Shown here one piece after another: positions 1 to 8,847 of a DNA stretch of 19,069 nucleotides. Each line of letters begins with the position of its first letter. The stretch's first letter is position 1. A program made the position numbers and the translations under genes. Source of the DNA: Chersky-806 sp036502405. Its GTDB lineage: Bacteria; Actinomycetota; Acidimicrobiia; IMCC26256; JAENVU01. Where the stretch lies: NCBI GenBank assembly GCA_036502405.1, contig DASXYP010000003.1, positions 1-19,069 on the forward strand, written 5' to 3'. Below the pieces are notes generated by a model. That model was not told the DNA's origin and did no database searches. It saw only the letters and a program-made list of their open reading frames with translations.

Positions 1-1649
<1,649 letters not shown>

Positions 1650-1666
1650 CCCGGACTGAACCCGAA

Positions 1667-2215
1667 GTGCCCGAGTTCCGCGTCCTGGGCTCGGAGGTCG
1701 TCGCGCAAGCCGGCTTCCTGAGCATCAACGAGCAACGGATCAAGGCACCGGACGGTGAGGAGTTCACCCGCGTCGTCGTGCACCACCCCGGGGCGGTCGT
1801 CATCGTGCCCGTCGACGGCGACGACCTGCTGCTCGTGCGCCAGTACCGGGCTGCGGTGGGCGACACGATCCTCGAGATCCCCGCGGGCAAGCGGGACGTC
1901 GAGGGTGAGCCGCCCGAGGAGACCGCACGCCGCGAGCTCGAGGAGGAGATCGGCCGGCGCCCCGGACGGCTGGTCAAGCTGGCCGAGTTCTTCAACACGC
2001 CCGGCTTCTGCGACGAGTACACCCACCTCTTCCTCGCTCTCGATCTCGAGGACCTCGGCGGTAACGACGCCGTGGGCCCGGAGGAGCGGGCTATGACGAT
2101 GGAGCGGATCCCGCTCGACCGGGTGGACGAGCTGATCGCGACCGGCGAGCTGCGCGACGCCAAGAGCATCATCGGCTGGCTGCTCGCCCGCCGGCACCTC
2201 GATGCCGAGCGGTGA
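1667..2215 (+). CDS. Nudix hydrolase, ADP-ribose pyrophosphatase type
   Basis: Likely hydrolyses ADP-ribose (or a related nucleoside diphosphate derivative) to AMP and ribose 5-phosphate. The 182-residue protein carries a Nudix box at about residues 74-97 (G-K-R-D-V-E-G-E, then RRELEEEIG). There is one extra residue between the leading Gly and the first Glu compared with the textbook box; as I recall it, the mycobacterial ADP-ribose pyrophosphatase has the same spacing. The EIPAG stretch before the box also fits that subfamily. The GTG at 1667 is chosen because it is the first start codon after the pyrG stop and gives a normal N-terminus (VPEFRVLGSE); no clear ribosome binding site is visible. 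The 3' end overlaps xerD by 14 bases, so translation is probably coupled. The exact substrate is inferred from subfamily and context. Confidence 0.9.
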   Translation: MPEFRVLGSEVVAQAGFLSINEQRIKAPDGEEFTRVVVHHPGAVVIVPVDGDDLLLVRQYRAAVGDTILEIPAGKRDVEGEPPEETARRELEEEIGRRPGRLVKLAEFFNTPGFCDEYTHLFLALDLEDLGGNDAVGPEERAMTMERIPLDRVDELIATGELRDAKSIIGWLLARRHLDAER

Positions 2216-3164
2216 CGAGCTCGCTCGCCTCCTCGACGAGCACGACAGCTGGCTGGCCGTCGAACGCGGCCTCGCCGCGAACTCGCTCTCGGCGTACCGG
2301 CGCGACCTCCGGCGCTACGCCGAGTACCTCCGCAGCCACGGGATGACCGACCCGGCGCAGGTCGACGAGTCCACGGTCGCGGCCTACGTCGACCTCCTCA
2401 AGGGCGCGCGGGACGAGGACGGCAACCCGCGGTACGCGCCGTCGTCGATCGCCCGGGCGCTGGTCGCGGTTCGGTCCTTCCATCGCTTCTGCCTCGACGA
2501 GGGGTTCGTGGACGTGGACCCGAGCGAGGAGGTCGGCGCGCCACGGGTCCCCCAGGGCATCCCGAAGGCGCTCACCGAGGACGAGGTCGAAGCGCTCCTC
2601 GGCGCGGTCGTCGGCGACGACCCGAGAGCGGTGCGCGACCGGGCGATCCTCGAGACGCTCTACGCGACGGGGGTCCGGATCAGCGAGCTGGTCGGGCTGG
2701 ACCGGCGCGACCTGGACTTCGAGGCGTCCCTCGTGCGCGTGGTGGGGAAGGGCGACAAGGAGCGAGTGGTGCCGATCGGCCGTACCGCGCGCGGCGCGCT
2801 GGAGGACTACCTCGCACGTGCCCGCCCGGAGCTCGAGCGCCCCGTGACGCGCGCGCGGGTGGCCGGCGACCCGGTGCTGCTGAACGCCCGGGGCGGTCGC
2901 CTGACCCGTCAGGGGTGTTGGAAGATCGTGACGACGACCGGGGACCGGGTCGGGCTCACCGGCCGGCTCTCGCCGCACGTGCTGCGCCACTCGTGCGCGA
3001 CGCACATGCTGGACCACGGCGCGGACATCCGCGTGGTCCAGGAGCTGCTCGGCCACGCGAGCCTCTCGACCACCCAGGTGTACACGAAGGTGTCGCCGGA
3101 GCGGCTCCGTGCGGTCTACGAGCTGGCCCATCCACGGGCTCGGACCGGGGCGGGCCGGCGGTAG
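2202..3164 (+). CDS. xerD: Tyrosine recombinase XerD
   Basis: Site-specific recombinase that, with a XerC partner, resolves chromosome dimers at dif near the division septum. At 320 residues it has the usual length. An N-terminal SAM-like core-binding domain (about 10-105) precedes the catalytic domain (about 120-310). All catalytic residues are present: Arg159 (ATGVRISEL), Lys183 (VGKGDKERVV), His259 and Arg262 (SPHVLRHSCATH), His285 (LLGHASLSTTQVY) and Tyr294. The ATG at 2202 lies inside the end of the Nudix gene. It is assigned to XerD rather than a phage integrase from its standard length, lack of extra domains and position after pyrG and the Nudix gene, the same order as in mycobacteria. 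No XerC or dif site was seen here. Confidence 0.93.
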   Translation: MPSGDELARLLDEHDSWLAVERGLAANSLSAYRRDLRRYAEYLRSHGMTDPAQVDESTVAAYVDLLKGARDEDGNPRYAPSSIARALVAVRSFHRFCLDEGFVDVDPSEEVGAPRVPQGIPKALTEDEVEALLGAVVGDDPRAVRDRAILETLYATGVRISELVGLDRRDLDFEASLVRVVGKGDKERVVPIGRTARGALEDYLARARPELERPVTRARVAGDPVLLNARGGRLTRQGCWKIVTTTGDRVGLTGRLSPHVLRHSCATHMLDHGADIRVVQELLGHASLSTTQVYTKVSPERLRAVYELAHPRARTGAGRR

Positions 3165-3167
3165 GGT
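3162..3167 (+). promoter_or_regulatory. -10 box TAGGGT, leaderless promoter of the DksA/TraR-type gene
   Basis: TAGGGT overlaps the xerD stop codon and is followed by 6 bases and then the ATG at 3174. With the usual distance from -10 box to start point, transcription would begin at the A of the ATG. No convincing -35 box is seen. The same spacing recurs before ispH and the DUF512 gene. Confidence 0.6.
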
Positions 3168-3173
3168 GACCCC

Positions 3174-3548
3174 ATGGCGGAGAGGACCGAGACGGCGCGC
3201 CGCGCCCAGCTGGACGAGGAGCGCCAGCACCTGATGACCCAGCTCAGCGCCATCGGCCGCGCGCCGAAGGACGTCGTCTCGGGCAGCCCCGCGGACCGGG
3301 AGGGCGGCGAGCTCGACTTCGACGAGGGCTTCGCCGACTCGGGCCAGGTCACCGCCGAACGGGGCGAGGTCGACGCGCTGGCCGGGAACCTCCTCGAGGC
3401 ACTCCGTGACGTCGACGACGCGATCGCCAAGCTCGAGCGCGGCGACTACGGGATCTGCGAGTCGTGCGGGCGGCCCATCGCGGAATCACGGCTCGAGGCG
3501 ATGCCGTCCGCCCGGCTCTGCATCAGCTGCGCGTCCGCCTCGCGGTAG
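3174..3548 (+). CDS. DksA/TraR-family zinc finger protein
   Basis: Member of the DksA/TraR C4 zinc finger family, whose characterised members bind RNA polymerase in the secondary channel and tune transcription. The 124-residue protein has a charged, probably helical region (about 1-30), an acidic stretch (EGGELDFDEGFADSG, about 43-57), a helix leading into KLERGDYGICESCGRPI, and four zinc ligands Cys95, Cys98, Cys116 and Cys119 (C-x2-C-x17-C-x2-C). It is shorter than enterobacterial DksA (about 150), so a RNA polymerase-binding role is likely but the DksA name would be too specific. It has its own promoter-like box and lies 4 bases before the M50 protease gene, so the two are probably co-transcribed. 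Confidence 0.85.
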   Translation: MAERTETARRAQLDEERQHLMTQLSAIGRAPKDVVSGSPADREGGELDFDEGFADSGQVTAERGEVDALAGNLLEALRDVDDAIAKLERGDYGICESCGRPIAESRLEAMPSARLCISCASASR

Positions 3549-3552
3549 CAGC

Positions 3553-4197
3553 TTGGGCGTACAGAGCTCGGTCATCTACTTCGGCTGCCTGATCGTCGCG
3601 GTCATTCTCCACGAGATCAGCCACGGTGTCGTCGCGCTCTGGTTCGGCGACGACACCGCGAAGAAGGCCGGCCGCCTCACGCTGAACCCGGTCCCGCACA
3701 TCGACCCGTTCGGATCGATCATCCTGCCTGCGTTCGGGGCCATCACCGGCATCCCGGTGATCGCCTGGGCCAAGCCGGTGCCGGTGAACCCGAACCAGAT
3801 GCGGCATCCGCGCCGGGACATGCTCTGGGTGGGCCTGGTCGGGCCGTTCACGAACTTCGTCCTGATGGCGATCGGTGCCGTCGTCGCGCGCTCGATCTTC
3901 AACAGCATCACGATCCTGCCCGGCGACACGCTGTCCGACCTGCCGCTCGGCTTCCAGGTCGCGTATTACTTCGCGCTCACGAACCTGTTCCTGGGCATCT
4001 TCAACCTGCTGCCGATCCCGCCGCTCGACGGGTCGTCGCTGCTCGAGCGCGTCCTTCCCGACCACTGGCTGCCCCACTGGTACCGGTTCCAGCCGTACGG
4101 CATGCTCCTGCTGTTCGCACTCGTGTTCTTCACCCCGATCCTCAGCGACCTGATCACCCCGTTCCAGAACGACCTCTTCAGGTTCATCGTGCAGTGA
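3553..4197 (+). CDS. Site-2 protease-like M50 membrane metalloprotease
   Basis: Integral membrane zinc peptidase of family M50; such proteins cut substrates within or close to the membrane. The 214-residue protein begins directly with a hydrophobic helix holding the zinc site HEISH (residues 20-24). More hydrophobic segments lie at about 55-72, 92-113, 134-156 and 181-200. The third zinc ligand region is NLLPIPPLDG (151-160, Asp159). It has no PDZ or CBS domain, which matches the small, stand-alone S2P-like group of unknown substrate. The TTG at 3553 is taken as the start because it lies 4 bases after the upstream stop and directly precedes the first membrane helix; no good ribosome binding site is present, so the start is less certain than the gene. 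Confidence 0.88.
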   Translation: MGVQSSVIYFGCLIVAVILHEISHGVVALWFGDDTAKKAGRLTLNPVPHIDPFGSIILPAFGAITGIPVIAWAKPVPVNPNQMRHPRRDMLWVGLVGPFTNFVLMAIGAVVARSIFNSITILPGDTLSDLPLGFQVAYYFALTNLFLGIFNLLPIPPLDGSSLLERVLPDHWLPHWYRFQPYGMLLLFALVFFTPILSDLITPFQNDLFRFIVQ

Positions 4198-4207
4198 CCT
4201 CGGTGTC

Positions 4208-4729
4208 GTGACTCCGACGCATCTCGCCCGGCGGTTCTTCGGCGCGCTCTGGCCCGCACCACCGCGGGCGCAGGACGAGGCGTGGGCGGCGACCGTGCTC
4301 GCACCCCAGGAGCTCCTGCTGTTCCGGCGCCTGCCGAACCACGACCGCCGGCACGCGCTGCAGGTCGCCCACCGAACCCAGGCGAGCCTCGGCCCGGGCG
4401 CGGACCGGTGGGTCGCGGCCGCGATGCTTCACGACGTCGGGAAGTACGACGCGGGGCTCTCGGTACCGGGTCGTGCGGTCGCGACGATCGTGGCGATCGG
4501 CCCGGCGGGCCGGTCGCGCGTCACCCGGTGGGCGTGCGCCGCGGGGTGGCGGCACCGCGTCGCGCTCTACGCGCGCCACGGCGAGATCGGCGCCGAGCAG
4601 ATCCGCCGCGCCGGCGGGCGCGAGGAGGCCGCGGTCTGGTCCGAGGCGCACCACCATCCGGAGTCGTGGACCGAGCTGACGATCCCGCCCGCGGTCGTGC
4701 AGGCCCTCGACGACGCCGACCAGGTCTGA
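4208..4729 (+). CDS. HD-domain protein, probable metal-dependent phosphohydrolase
   Basis: A 173-residue protein of the HD superfamily. Visible motifs are NHDRRHALQVAHR (about 44-56, first metal-ligand His), the HD pair in AAMLHDVGKYD (His75-Asp76), RHGEIGAEQIRRAGG (about 123-137), HHHPESW (about 148-154) and the closing ALDDADQV. This order (H...HD...H...H...D) resembles HDOD/HD-GYP-like hydrolases, but the GYP motif itself is absent. The substrate cannot be read from the sequence. The GTG at 4208 is 10 bases after the M50 stop, so it probably belongs to the same transcript. A strong hairpin follows the stop. Confidence 0.8.
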   Translation: MTPTHLARRFFGALWPAPPRAQDEAWAATVLAPQELLLFRRLPNHDRRHALQVAHRTQASLGPGADRWVAAAMLHDVGKYDAGLSVPGRAVATIVAIGPAGRSRVTRWACAAGWRHRVALYARHGEIGAEQIRRAGGREEAAVWSEAHHHPESWTELTIPPAVVQALDDADQV

Positions 4730-4743
4730 CACCAGATCAGCTC

Positions 4744-4793
4744 GTTTCGGGGCGCGCAGCCGTCGCTCCAGCGACGGTGAGACGCCCCGAAAC
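4744..4793. terminator. Two-tier hairpin between convergent genes
   Basis: A perfect 11-bp outer stem (GTTTCGGGGCG at 4744-4754 with CGCCCCGAAAC at 4783-4793) encloses a perfect 7-bp inner stem (CCGTCGC at 4760-4766, loop TCCA, GCGACGG at 4771-4777). It sits between the 3' ends of the HD gene and trpS, so it can serve both strands. There is no U-rich tract on either side, so it would be a GC-rich, non-canonical terminator. Confidence 0.7.
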
Positions 4794-4799
4794 CAGTGG

Positions 4800-5789
4800 T
4801 CAGCCGGGGAGGAGGAGGCCGGTCGCGGCGCGGACGCGGTCCATGGTCACCGTCGCGATCGCGTCGGCCTTCTGCGCGCCGACGGCGAGGATCCGGTGCA
4901 CCTCGCCGGGATCGTCCGAGAGCTGCTCGTAGCGCTCGCGCACCGGTCGCAGGTACTCGACGAGCGCCTCGGCGACCGCGCCCTTGAACGCGCCGTACTG
5001 CTGCCCGACGAACTCCTGCTCCGCCGCGGCCACCGTGGTGCCCGTCGCCGACGCGTAGAGCGCGAGCAGGTTCGACACCCCGGGCTTGGCGTCCGGGTCG
5101 AAGCGGACCTCGGCGCCGGAGTCGGTCACCGCCGACTTCACCTTCTTGGTGATCGCGGCGGGGGAGTCGAGCACGAGCACCGTGCCCTGCGGCGACTCGA
5201 CCGACTTCGACATCTTCGCCTCGGGGTGCTGGAGGTCCTTGATGCGGGCGCCCACCGGGGGGATCGTGGCCCTGGGCACGACGAGCGTGTCGCCGAAGCG
5301 GTGGTTGAAGCGGATGGCCACGTCACGGGCGAGCTCGACGTGCTGGGTCTGGTCCTCGCCCACCGGCACCTCGTCGGTGTCGTAGAGCAGGATGTCCGCC
5401 GCCATGAGGACCGGGTAGTCGAAGAGGCCCGCGCTCACCGACTCCTGGCCCTGGCCCTTGTCCTTGAACTGGGTCATCCTCCGCAGCTCGCCGACGGTCG
5501 CCACGCCGTTCAGGATCCAGGTGAGCTCGGCGACGAGCGGCACGTGGCTCTGGACGAAGAGGATGCAGCGCTCGGGGTCAAGTCCCGCCGCGAGCAGCAG
5601 GGTGGCCAGACGGAGGCTGCCGGCCCGCAGCTCGGCGGGCTCGTAGGGCAGCGTCATGGCATGCAGGTCCACCACGCAGTAGATCGCGTCGGCGCGCGCC
5701 TGGTCGTCGACCCAGCGCCGGACCGCGCCGACGTAGTTGCCGAGGTGCATCTCGCCCGTCGGCTGGATCCCGGAGAAGACTCGTGTCAT
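4800..5789 (-). CDS. trpS: Tryptophan--tRNA ligase
   Basis: Class I aminoacyl-tRNA synthetase charging tRNA-Trp in the cytosol. The 329-residue length is typical of bacterial TrpRS. The HIGH signature appears as MHLGN (residues 14-18) after FSGIQPTG, the binding motif PVGEDQTQHVELARD lies at 142-156, and KMSKS at 192-196 is intact. It reads opposite to its neighbours: tail to tail with the HD gene across a hairpin and head to head with scpA. The ATG at 5789 is supported by the N-terminus MTRVFSGIQPTG, which is where the family normally begins, and by a TAGCCT box 9 bases upstream. The gene is not part of the mycobacterial backbone seen elsewhere in the window, so it was probably placed here by rearrangement. 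Confidence 0.97.
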   Translation of the reverse strand: MTRVFSGIQPTGEMHLGNYVGAVRRWVDDQARADAIYCVVDLHAMTLPYEPAELRAGSLRLATLLLAAGLDPERCILFVQSHVPLVAELTWILNGVATVGELRRMTQFKDKGQGQESVSAGLFDYPVLMAADILLYDTDEVPVGEDQTQHVELARDVAIRFNHRFGDTLVVPRATIPPVGARIKDLQHPEAKMSKSVESPQGTVLVLDSPAAITKKVKSAVTDSGAEVRFDPDAKPGVSNLLALYASATGTTVAAAEQEFVGQQYGAFKGAVAEALVEYLRPVRERYEQLSDDPGEVHRILAVGAQKADAIATVTMDRVRAATGLLLPG

Positions 5790-5798
5790 CGGCGACGG

Positions 5799-5804
5799 AG
5801 GCTA
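5799..5804 (-). promoter_or_regulatory. -10 box TAGCCT upstream of trpS
   Basis: On the minus strand TAGCCT is followed by 9 bases and then the trpS ATG. Transcription would begin within about 3 bases of the start codon. No clear -35 box. It is divergent from the scpA box 50 bp away. Confidence 0.5.
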
Positions 5805-5853
5805 CTGCCGGGCCGCCGCGAGCCGGGTCCGCAGGACGTGCGTTCCCGCCTTG

Positions 5854-5859
5854 TAACCT
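5854..5859 (+). promoter_or_regulatory. -10 box TAACCT upstream of scpA
   Basis: TAACCT followed by 9 bases and the scpA ATG, the same arrangement as trpS on the other strand. This box would drive the long scpA-scpB-rluB unit. Confidence 0.5.
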
Positions 5860-5868
5860 GGTCCGGCG

Positions 5869-6663
5869 ATGGCCTACGAGGTGCGCACACCGGTCTACGA
5901 GGGACCGTTCGACCTTCTGCTCCACCTGATCCTCAAGGAGGAGGTCGAGCTCTGGGAGGTGTCCCTGGCCCAGGTCATCGACGTCTTCCTCGCCGAGGTC
6001 GAGCGGCTCGAGCGCCTGGACCTCGAGGTGACGACCGAGTTCCTCCTGATCGCGTCGACGCTCGTCGAGCTCAAGGCCCGCCGGCTGCTGCCCGGCGCCG
6101 AGATGAGCGAGCTCGACGAGGAGCTCCTGCGGTTCGAGGAGCGGGATCTGCTGCTCGCACGGCTGCTCGAGTGCAAGACCTTCAAGGACGCCGCTGCGGT
6201 GCTCGCGGGGCACCTGCGGGTCGGCAGCCGCTCGGTGCCGCGCACCGCCGGGCCCGAGGAGCCCTACCGCTCGATGGCCCCCGACCCGCTCGAGCGGGTC
6301 ACGCTCAAATCCCTGCACGCGGCCGCGACCAGGGGGCTCGCCCCCAAGGTCGACCCCGTGGTCGACACGTTCCACGTCGCGCCCATCCGGGCCAGCGTGC
6401 GCGACGCGGCCGAGGCGCTGCTGCTCTCGCTCCCGGCGGACCGTCCGATGAGCTTCCGGGCGCTGGTCTCGGGGATCGAGGACCGCATCGAGCTCATCGT
6501 GCGGTTCCTCGCGGTGCTCGAGCTGTTCAAGCAGGGCGTCGTCGACCTCACCCAGGTCGAGACGTTCGGCGAGCTGATGGTCCGCCGCCTGGTCGACGGC
6601 GAGCGCGCGCTCGACGAGGCCGGGCTCGACGACTGGGACGACGTCCCGGCGCCGGTCGGCTGA
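5869..6663 (+). CDS. scpA: Segregation and condensation protein A (kleisin)
   Basis: Kleisin subunit of the SMC-ScpAB condensin-like complex that compacts and segregates the chromosome; ScpA bridges SMC heads and binds ScpB. The 264-residue protein opens with VRTPVYEGPFDLLLHLILKE, the conserved SMC-binding start, followed by the EFLLIASTLVELKARRLLP helix typical of the N-terminal domain. It ends with a winged-helix-like segment (RIELIVRFLAVLELFKQGVVDLTQ, about 204-227) that contacts the SMC head. scpB follows after 10 bases. In mycobacteria a ParA-type ATPase gene precedes scpA; here trpS lies divergently upstream instead. Confidence 0.95.
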   Translation: MAYEVRTPVYEGPFDLLLHLILKEEVELWEVSLAQVIDVFLAEVERLERLDLEVTTEFLLIASTLVELKARRLLPGAEMSELDEELLRFEERDLLLARLLECKTFKDAAAVLAGHLRVGSRSVPRTAGPEEPYRSMAPDPLERVTLKSLHAAATRGLAPKVDPVVDTFHVAPIRASVRDAAEALLLSLPADRPMSFRALVSGIEDRIELIVRFLAVLELFKQGVVDLTQVETFGELMVRRLVDGERALDEAGLDDWDDVPAPVG

Positions 6664-6673
6664 GGACGCCGGG

Positions 6674-7660
6674 GTGGAGGAGCGGGTGATCACCGAAGCG
6701 CGCCGCGCGGTCGAAGCCGTCGTGATGGCCGCGGTCGAGCCGGTCGAGCCCCAGGTGCTCGCACAGCTCGTCGAGATCCCGGTCACCGAGGTCGAGGCGC
6801 TCTGCGCGGAGCTGTCCGAGGACTACGAGCGGGAGGGCCGCGGCTTCGCGCTCGTGCGCGTCGCGGGCGGCTACCGGTTCCAGACCCATCCCGACATGGC
6901 CGCGTACGTCGAGCGATTCGTGCTGGAGGGTCAGACCGCACGCCTGTCCGCGCCCGCGCTCGAGACGCTCGCGATCGTCGCGTACAAGCAGCCGGTCTCG
7001 CGCGCTCAGCTCGCGGCCATCCGCGGGGTCAGCGTCGAGTCCACGCTGTCGACGCTGGAGCAGCGCGGGTACGTGGAGGAGGTGGGCCACGACCCCGGAC
7101 CGGGGCAGGCGATCCTGTACGGGACCACGCAGCTGTTCCTCGAGCGCCTCGGCCTGGACTCGTTGCGGGACCTGCCGCCGCTCGCGGAGTTCGTGCCCGA
7201 GCCCTCGGTGGTCGAGGCGTTGGAGCGCGGCCTGCTGCTGCGCACCGAGCCGGACCCGGAACCGTCGACCGGGCTGGACGACGATCCTGATCCCGCGCTC
7301 GATGCCGCGGGCGAGACGATCGAAGTCGAAGCGGTCGTGGTCGAGGACGTCGCGGTCGAGGTCGATGCGGTCGTGGTCGAGGACGTCGCGGTCGTGGTCG
7401 AGGACGTCGCGGTCGAGATCGAAGCGGTCGTGGTCGAGGAGGTCGTGGTCGAGGCGGCCGAGGTCGAGGCGGCCGAGGTCGAGGCAGTCGCGGTCGAGGA
7501 GGTCGCGGCGTCCGAGGGCGTCGACCAGCGGTCCGACGCGCGCCGCGACGATCCGGTGGACGACTGGGAGGCGCCCGAGCCCCCGGTCCTGCGGGGCCCG
7601 TTCGGTGAGCCCGCGGTCGCCAACGAGGACGAGGTGGATCTCACCGAACCCGAGGCTTGA
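6674..7660 (+). CDS. scpB: Segregation and condensation protein B with acidic C-terminal repeat tail
   Basis: Accessory dimer subunit of SMC-ScpAB. Residues about 1-185 form the conserved tandem winged-helix body, with APALETLAIVAYKQPVSRAQLAAIRGV (93-119) and LEQRGYVEE (128-136) as clear family signatures. The protein is 328 residues, much longer than a typical ScpB (about 180-220). The extra part is a low-complexity Val/Glu/Ala repeat (about 214-279) followed by an acidic linker ending EVDLTEPEA. The GTG at 6674 is used; an in-frame GTG at 6686 is preceded by GGAGGAG at good spacing and would shorten the protein by four residues. The stop overlaps the start of rluB (TTGA), so translation is probably coupled. 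Confidence 0.93.
   Translation: MEERVITEARRAVEAVVMAAVEPVEPQVLAQLVEIPVTEVEALCAELSEDYEREGRGFALVRVAGGYRFQTHPDMAAYVERFVLEGQTARLSAPALETLAIVAYKQPVSRAQLAAIRGVSVESTLSTLEQRGYVEEVGHDPGPGQAILYGTTQLFLERLGLDSLRDLPPLAEFVPEPSVVEALERGLLLRTEPDPEPSTGLDDDPDPALDAAGETIEVEAVVVEDVAVEVDAVVVEDVAVVVEDVAVEIEAVVVEEVVVEAAEVEAAEVEAVAVEEVAASEGVDQRSDARRDDPVDDWEAPEPPVLRGPFGEPAVANEDEVDLTEPEA
7313..7510 (+). repeat. Degenerate in-frame repeat encoding the Val/Glu tail of ScpB
   Basis: The DNA is built from degenerate copies of GTCGAGGACGTCGCG, GTCGTG and GAGGTCGAGGCG. It encodes units such as VVVEDVAVE and AEVEA from about residue 214 to 279 of ScpB. Units are multiples of three bases, so copy number changes would keep frame. 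Replication slippage is the likely origin. Confidence 0.85.
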
Positions 7661-8397
7661 GCCCCCCACCCGAAGGGGAGCGGCTCCAGAAGGTCCTGGC
7701 CCGGGCGGGTCTCGGCTCGCGAAGGGTCTGCGACGACCTGATCGAGCGCGGCCGGGTGACGGTCGACGGCGAGGTCGCGGTGCCCGGGCGCCGGGTCGAC
7801 CCCGAGCGCGACCGCATCGAGGTCGACGGGGTGCCGGTCGTCACCCAGTCGGGGCTCGTCTACTACCTGCTGAACAAGCCGGCGCGCGTCGTCACGACCG
7901 CGAACGACCCCGAGGGGCGCCCGACGGTCGTGGCGATGGTGCCGTCGGAGCCGCGCGTCTTCCCGGTCGGTCGGCTCGACTGGGACACCGAGGGCCTGCT
8001 GGTGCTCACGAACGACGGGGAGCTGACCCAGCGGCTCACGCACCCGAGCCACGGCGTGGAGAAGGAGTACCTGGCCGAGGTCGACGGCAGCCCGAGCCGG
8101 GGCGCGCTGCGGACGTTGCGCGAAGGCGTGGACCTCGAGGACGGCCGCACCGCACCGGCCGAGGTGCGCCTCGTGCAGTCGCGGGGCGACCACGCGGCGA
8201 TCGAGATCGTGATCCACGAGGGTCGGAACCGCCAGGTGCGGCGGATGTTCGAGGCGATCGGCCATCCGGTCCGCCGGCTGGTCCGGACCCGGATCGGCGG
8301 GCTCGCCGACCGCGATCTCGCGCCCGGGACCTGGCGGACCCTGCAGGCCGACGAGGTGCGCGCGCTCTACGCCGCAGCCGGCGACCCCGACCGGTGA
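7657..8397 (+). CDS. rluB: 23S rRNA pseudouridine synthase, RsuA/RluB/RluE/RluF family
   Basis: Isomerises a specific uridine to pseudouridine in rRNA; the syntenic family member is taken to act on 23S rRNA helix 89-90 (RluB-like). The 246-residue protein has an N-terminal S4 RNA-binding domain (GERLQKVLARAGLGSRRVCDDLI, about 7-29, on to about 60) and a catalytic domain with VGRLDWDTEGLLVLTNDG, where Asp108 is the catalytic aspartate. The C-terminal motif EGRNRQVRRMFEAIGHPV is also intact. The TTG at 7657 overlaps the scpB TGA and leaves eight residues before the S4 domain, which is reasonable. The position after scpB is the classic one. Distinguishing RluB from RsuA by sequence alone is uncertain; synteny favours RluB. 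Confidence 0.92.
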   Translation: MSPPPEGERLQKVLARAGLGSRRVCDDLIERGRVTVDGEVAVPGRRVDPERDRIEVDGVPVVTQSGLVYYLLNKPARVVTTANDPEGRPTVVAMVPSEPRVFPVGRLDWDTEGLLVLTNDGELTQRLTHPSHGVEKEYLAEVDGSPSRGALRTLREGVDLEDGRTAPAEVRLVQSRGDHAAIEIVIHEGRNRQVRRMFEAIGHPVRRLVRTRIGGLADRDLAPGTWRTLQADEVRALYAAAGDPDR

Positions 8398-8469
8398 CGG
8401 CCCGATGACCGCCGTTCGGGCCACCCGTGCGATGGTCGCCAATTGCGGGGGCGGTCGGTGGGGCACAGG

Positions 8470-8475
8470 TAGCGT
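8470..8475 (+). promoter_or_regulatory. -10 box TAGCGT upstream of aroH
   Basis: TAGCGT, then 9 bases, then the aroH ATG. It would allow the aromatic gene block to be transcribed separately from scpA-scpB-rluB. There is no strong -35 box. Confidence 0.5.
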
Positions 8476-8484
8476 GCGAAGGCC

Positions 8485-8847
8485 ATGAGGATTCTCGGAT
8501 TGCGGGGCGCCACGACGTGTGACGAGGACTCGGTCGCCGAGATCGACCGCAAGACCCAGGCGCTGGTGCGCGAGATGCTCGATCGCAACGGGGTCGAGAA
8601 CGACGACATCATCAGCATCGTCTTCACCGCCACCGACGACCTGCACGCCCAGTTCCCGGCGACCTCGGCCCGGGCGCTCGGCCTCGGCGACGTCCCGCTG
8701 ATCTGCGCCCGCGAGCTCGACATCGTGGGGGCCATGCCGCGGGCGATCCGCGTGCTGATGCACCTGTCGACCGAGCGCGAGCGGGCCGATCTCCACCACG
8801 TCTACCTCGGTGCGGCCAAGGCGCTCCGAGACGACCTCCCCGAGTAG
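8485..8847 (+). CDS. aroH: Chorismate mutase, AroH type
   Basis: Converts chorismate to prephenate, the branch-point step to tyrosine and phenylalanine. The 120-residue protein matches the trimeric AroH fold of Bacillus subtilis rather than the common helical AroQ type. Active-site residues align with a shift of one or none: Arg7 (GLRGATTCDEDS), Cys74 and Glu77 (ICARELDIVG), Arg89 (AIRVLMHL) and Tyr107 (HHVYLGAAKALRDDL). The product prephenate is the substrate of the next gene, tyrA, which overlaps this one by a single base (TAGTG). AroH-type mutases are much less widespread than AroQ types. Confidence 0.93.
   Translation: MRILGLRGATTCDEDSVAEIDRKTQALVREMLDRNGVENDDIISIVFTATDDLHAQFPATSARALGLGDVPLICARELDIVGAMPRAIRVLMHLSTERERADLHHVYLGAAKALRDDLPE

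Noticed and set aside
2202..3164. xerD as a phage integrase marking an integrated element
   Set aside because: It lies in the conserved pyrG-Nudix-xerD order, overlaps its neighbour, has standard XerD length, and no phage genes or attachment repeats are nearby.
8399..8456. Alternative stems after rluB: GGCCCGA with TCGGGCC, or GACCGCC with GGCGGTC
   Set aside because: The 7-bp stems exclude each other, have 10-base or longer loops and lack a U tract. In DNA this GC-rich such pairs are expected, so neither a terminator nor a riboswitch is claimed.
7006..8799. Minus-strand frame with DLDRDVLDHDR-like repeats suggesting a calcium-binding repeat protein
   Set aside because: It is the antisense of the ScpB Val/Glu repeat and of rluB. 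The pattern follows from the repeat DNA on the coding strand.
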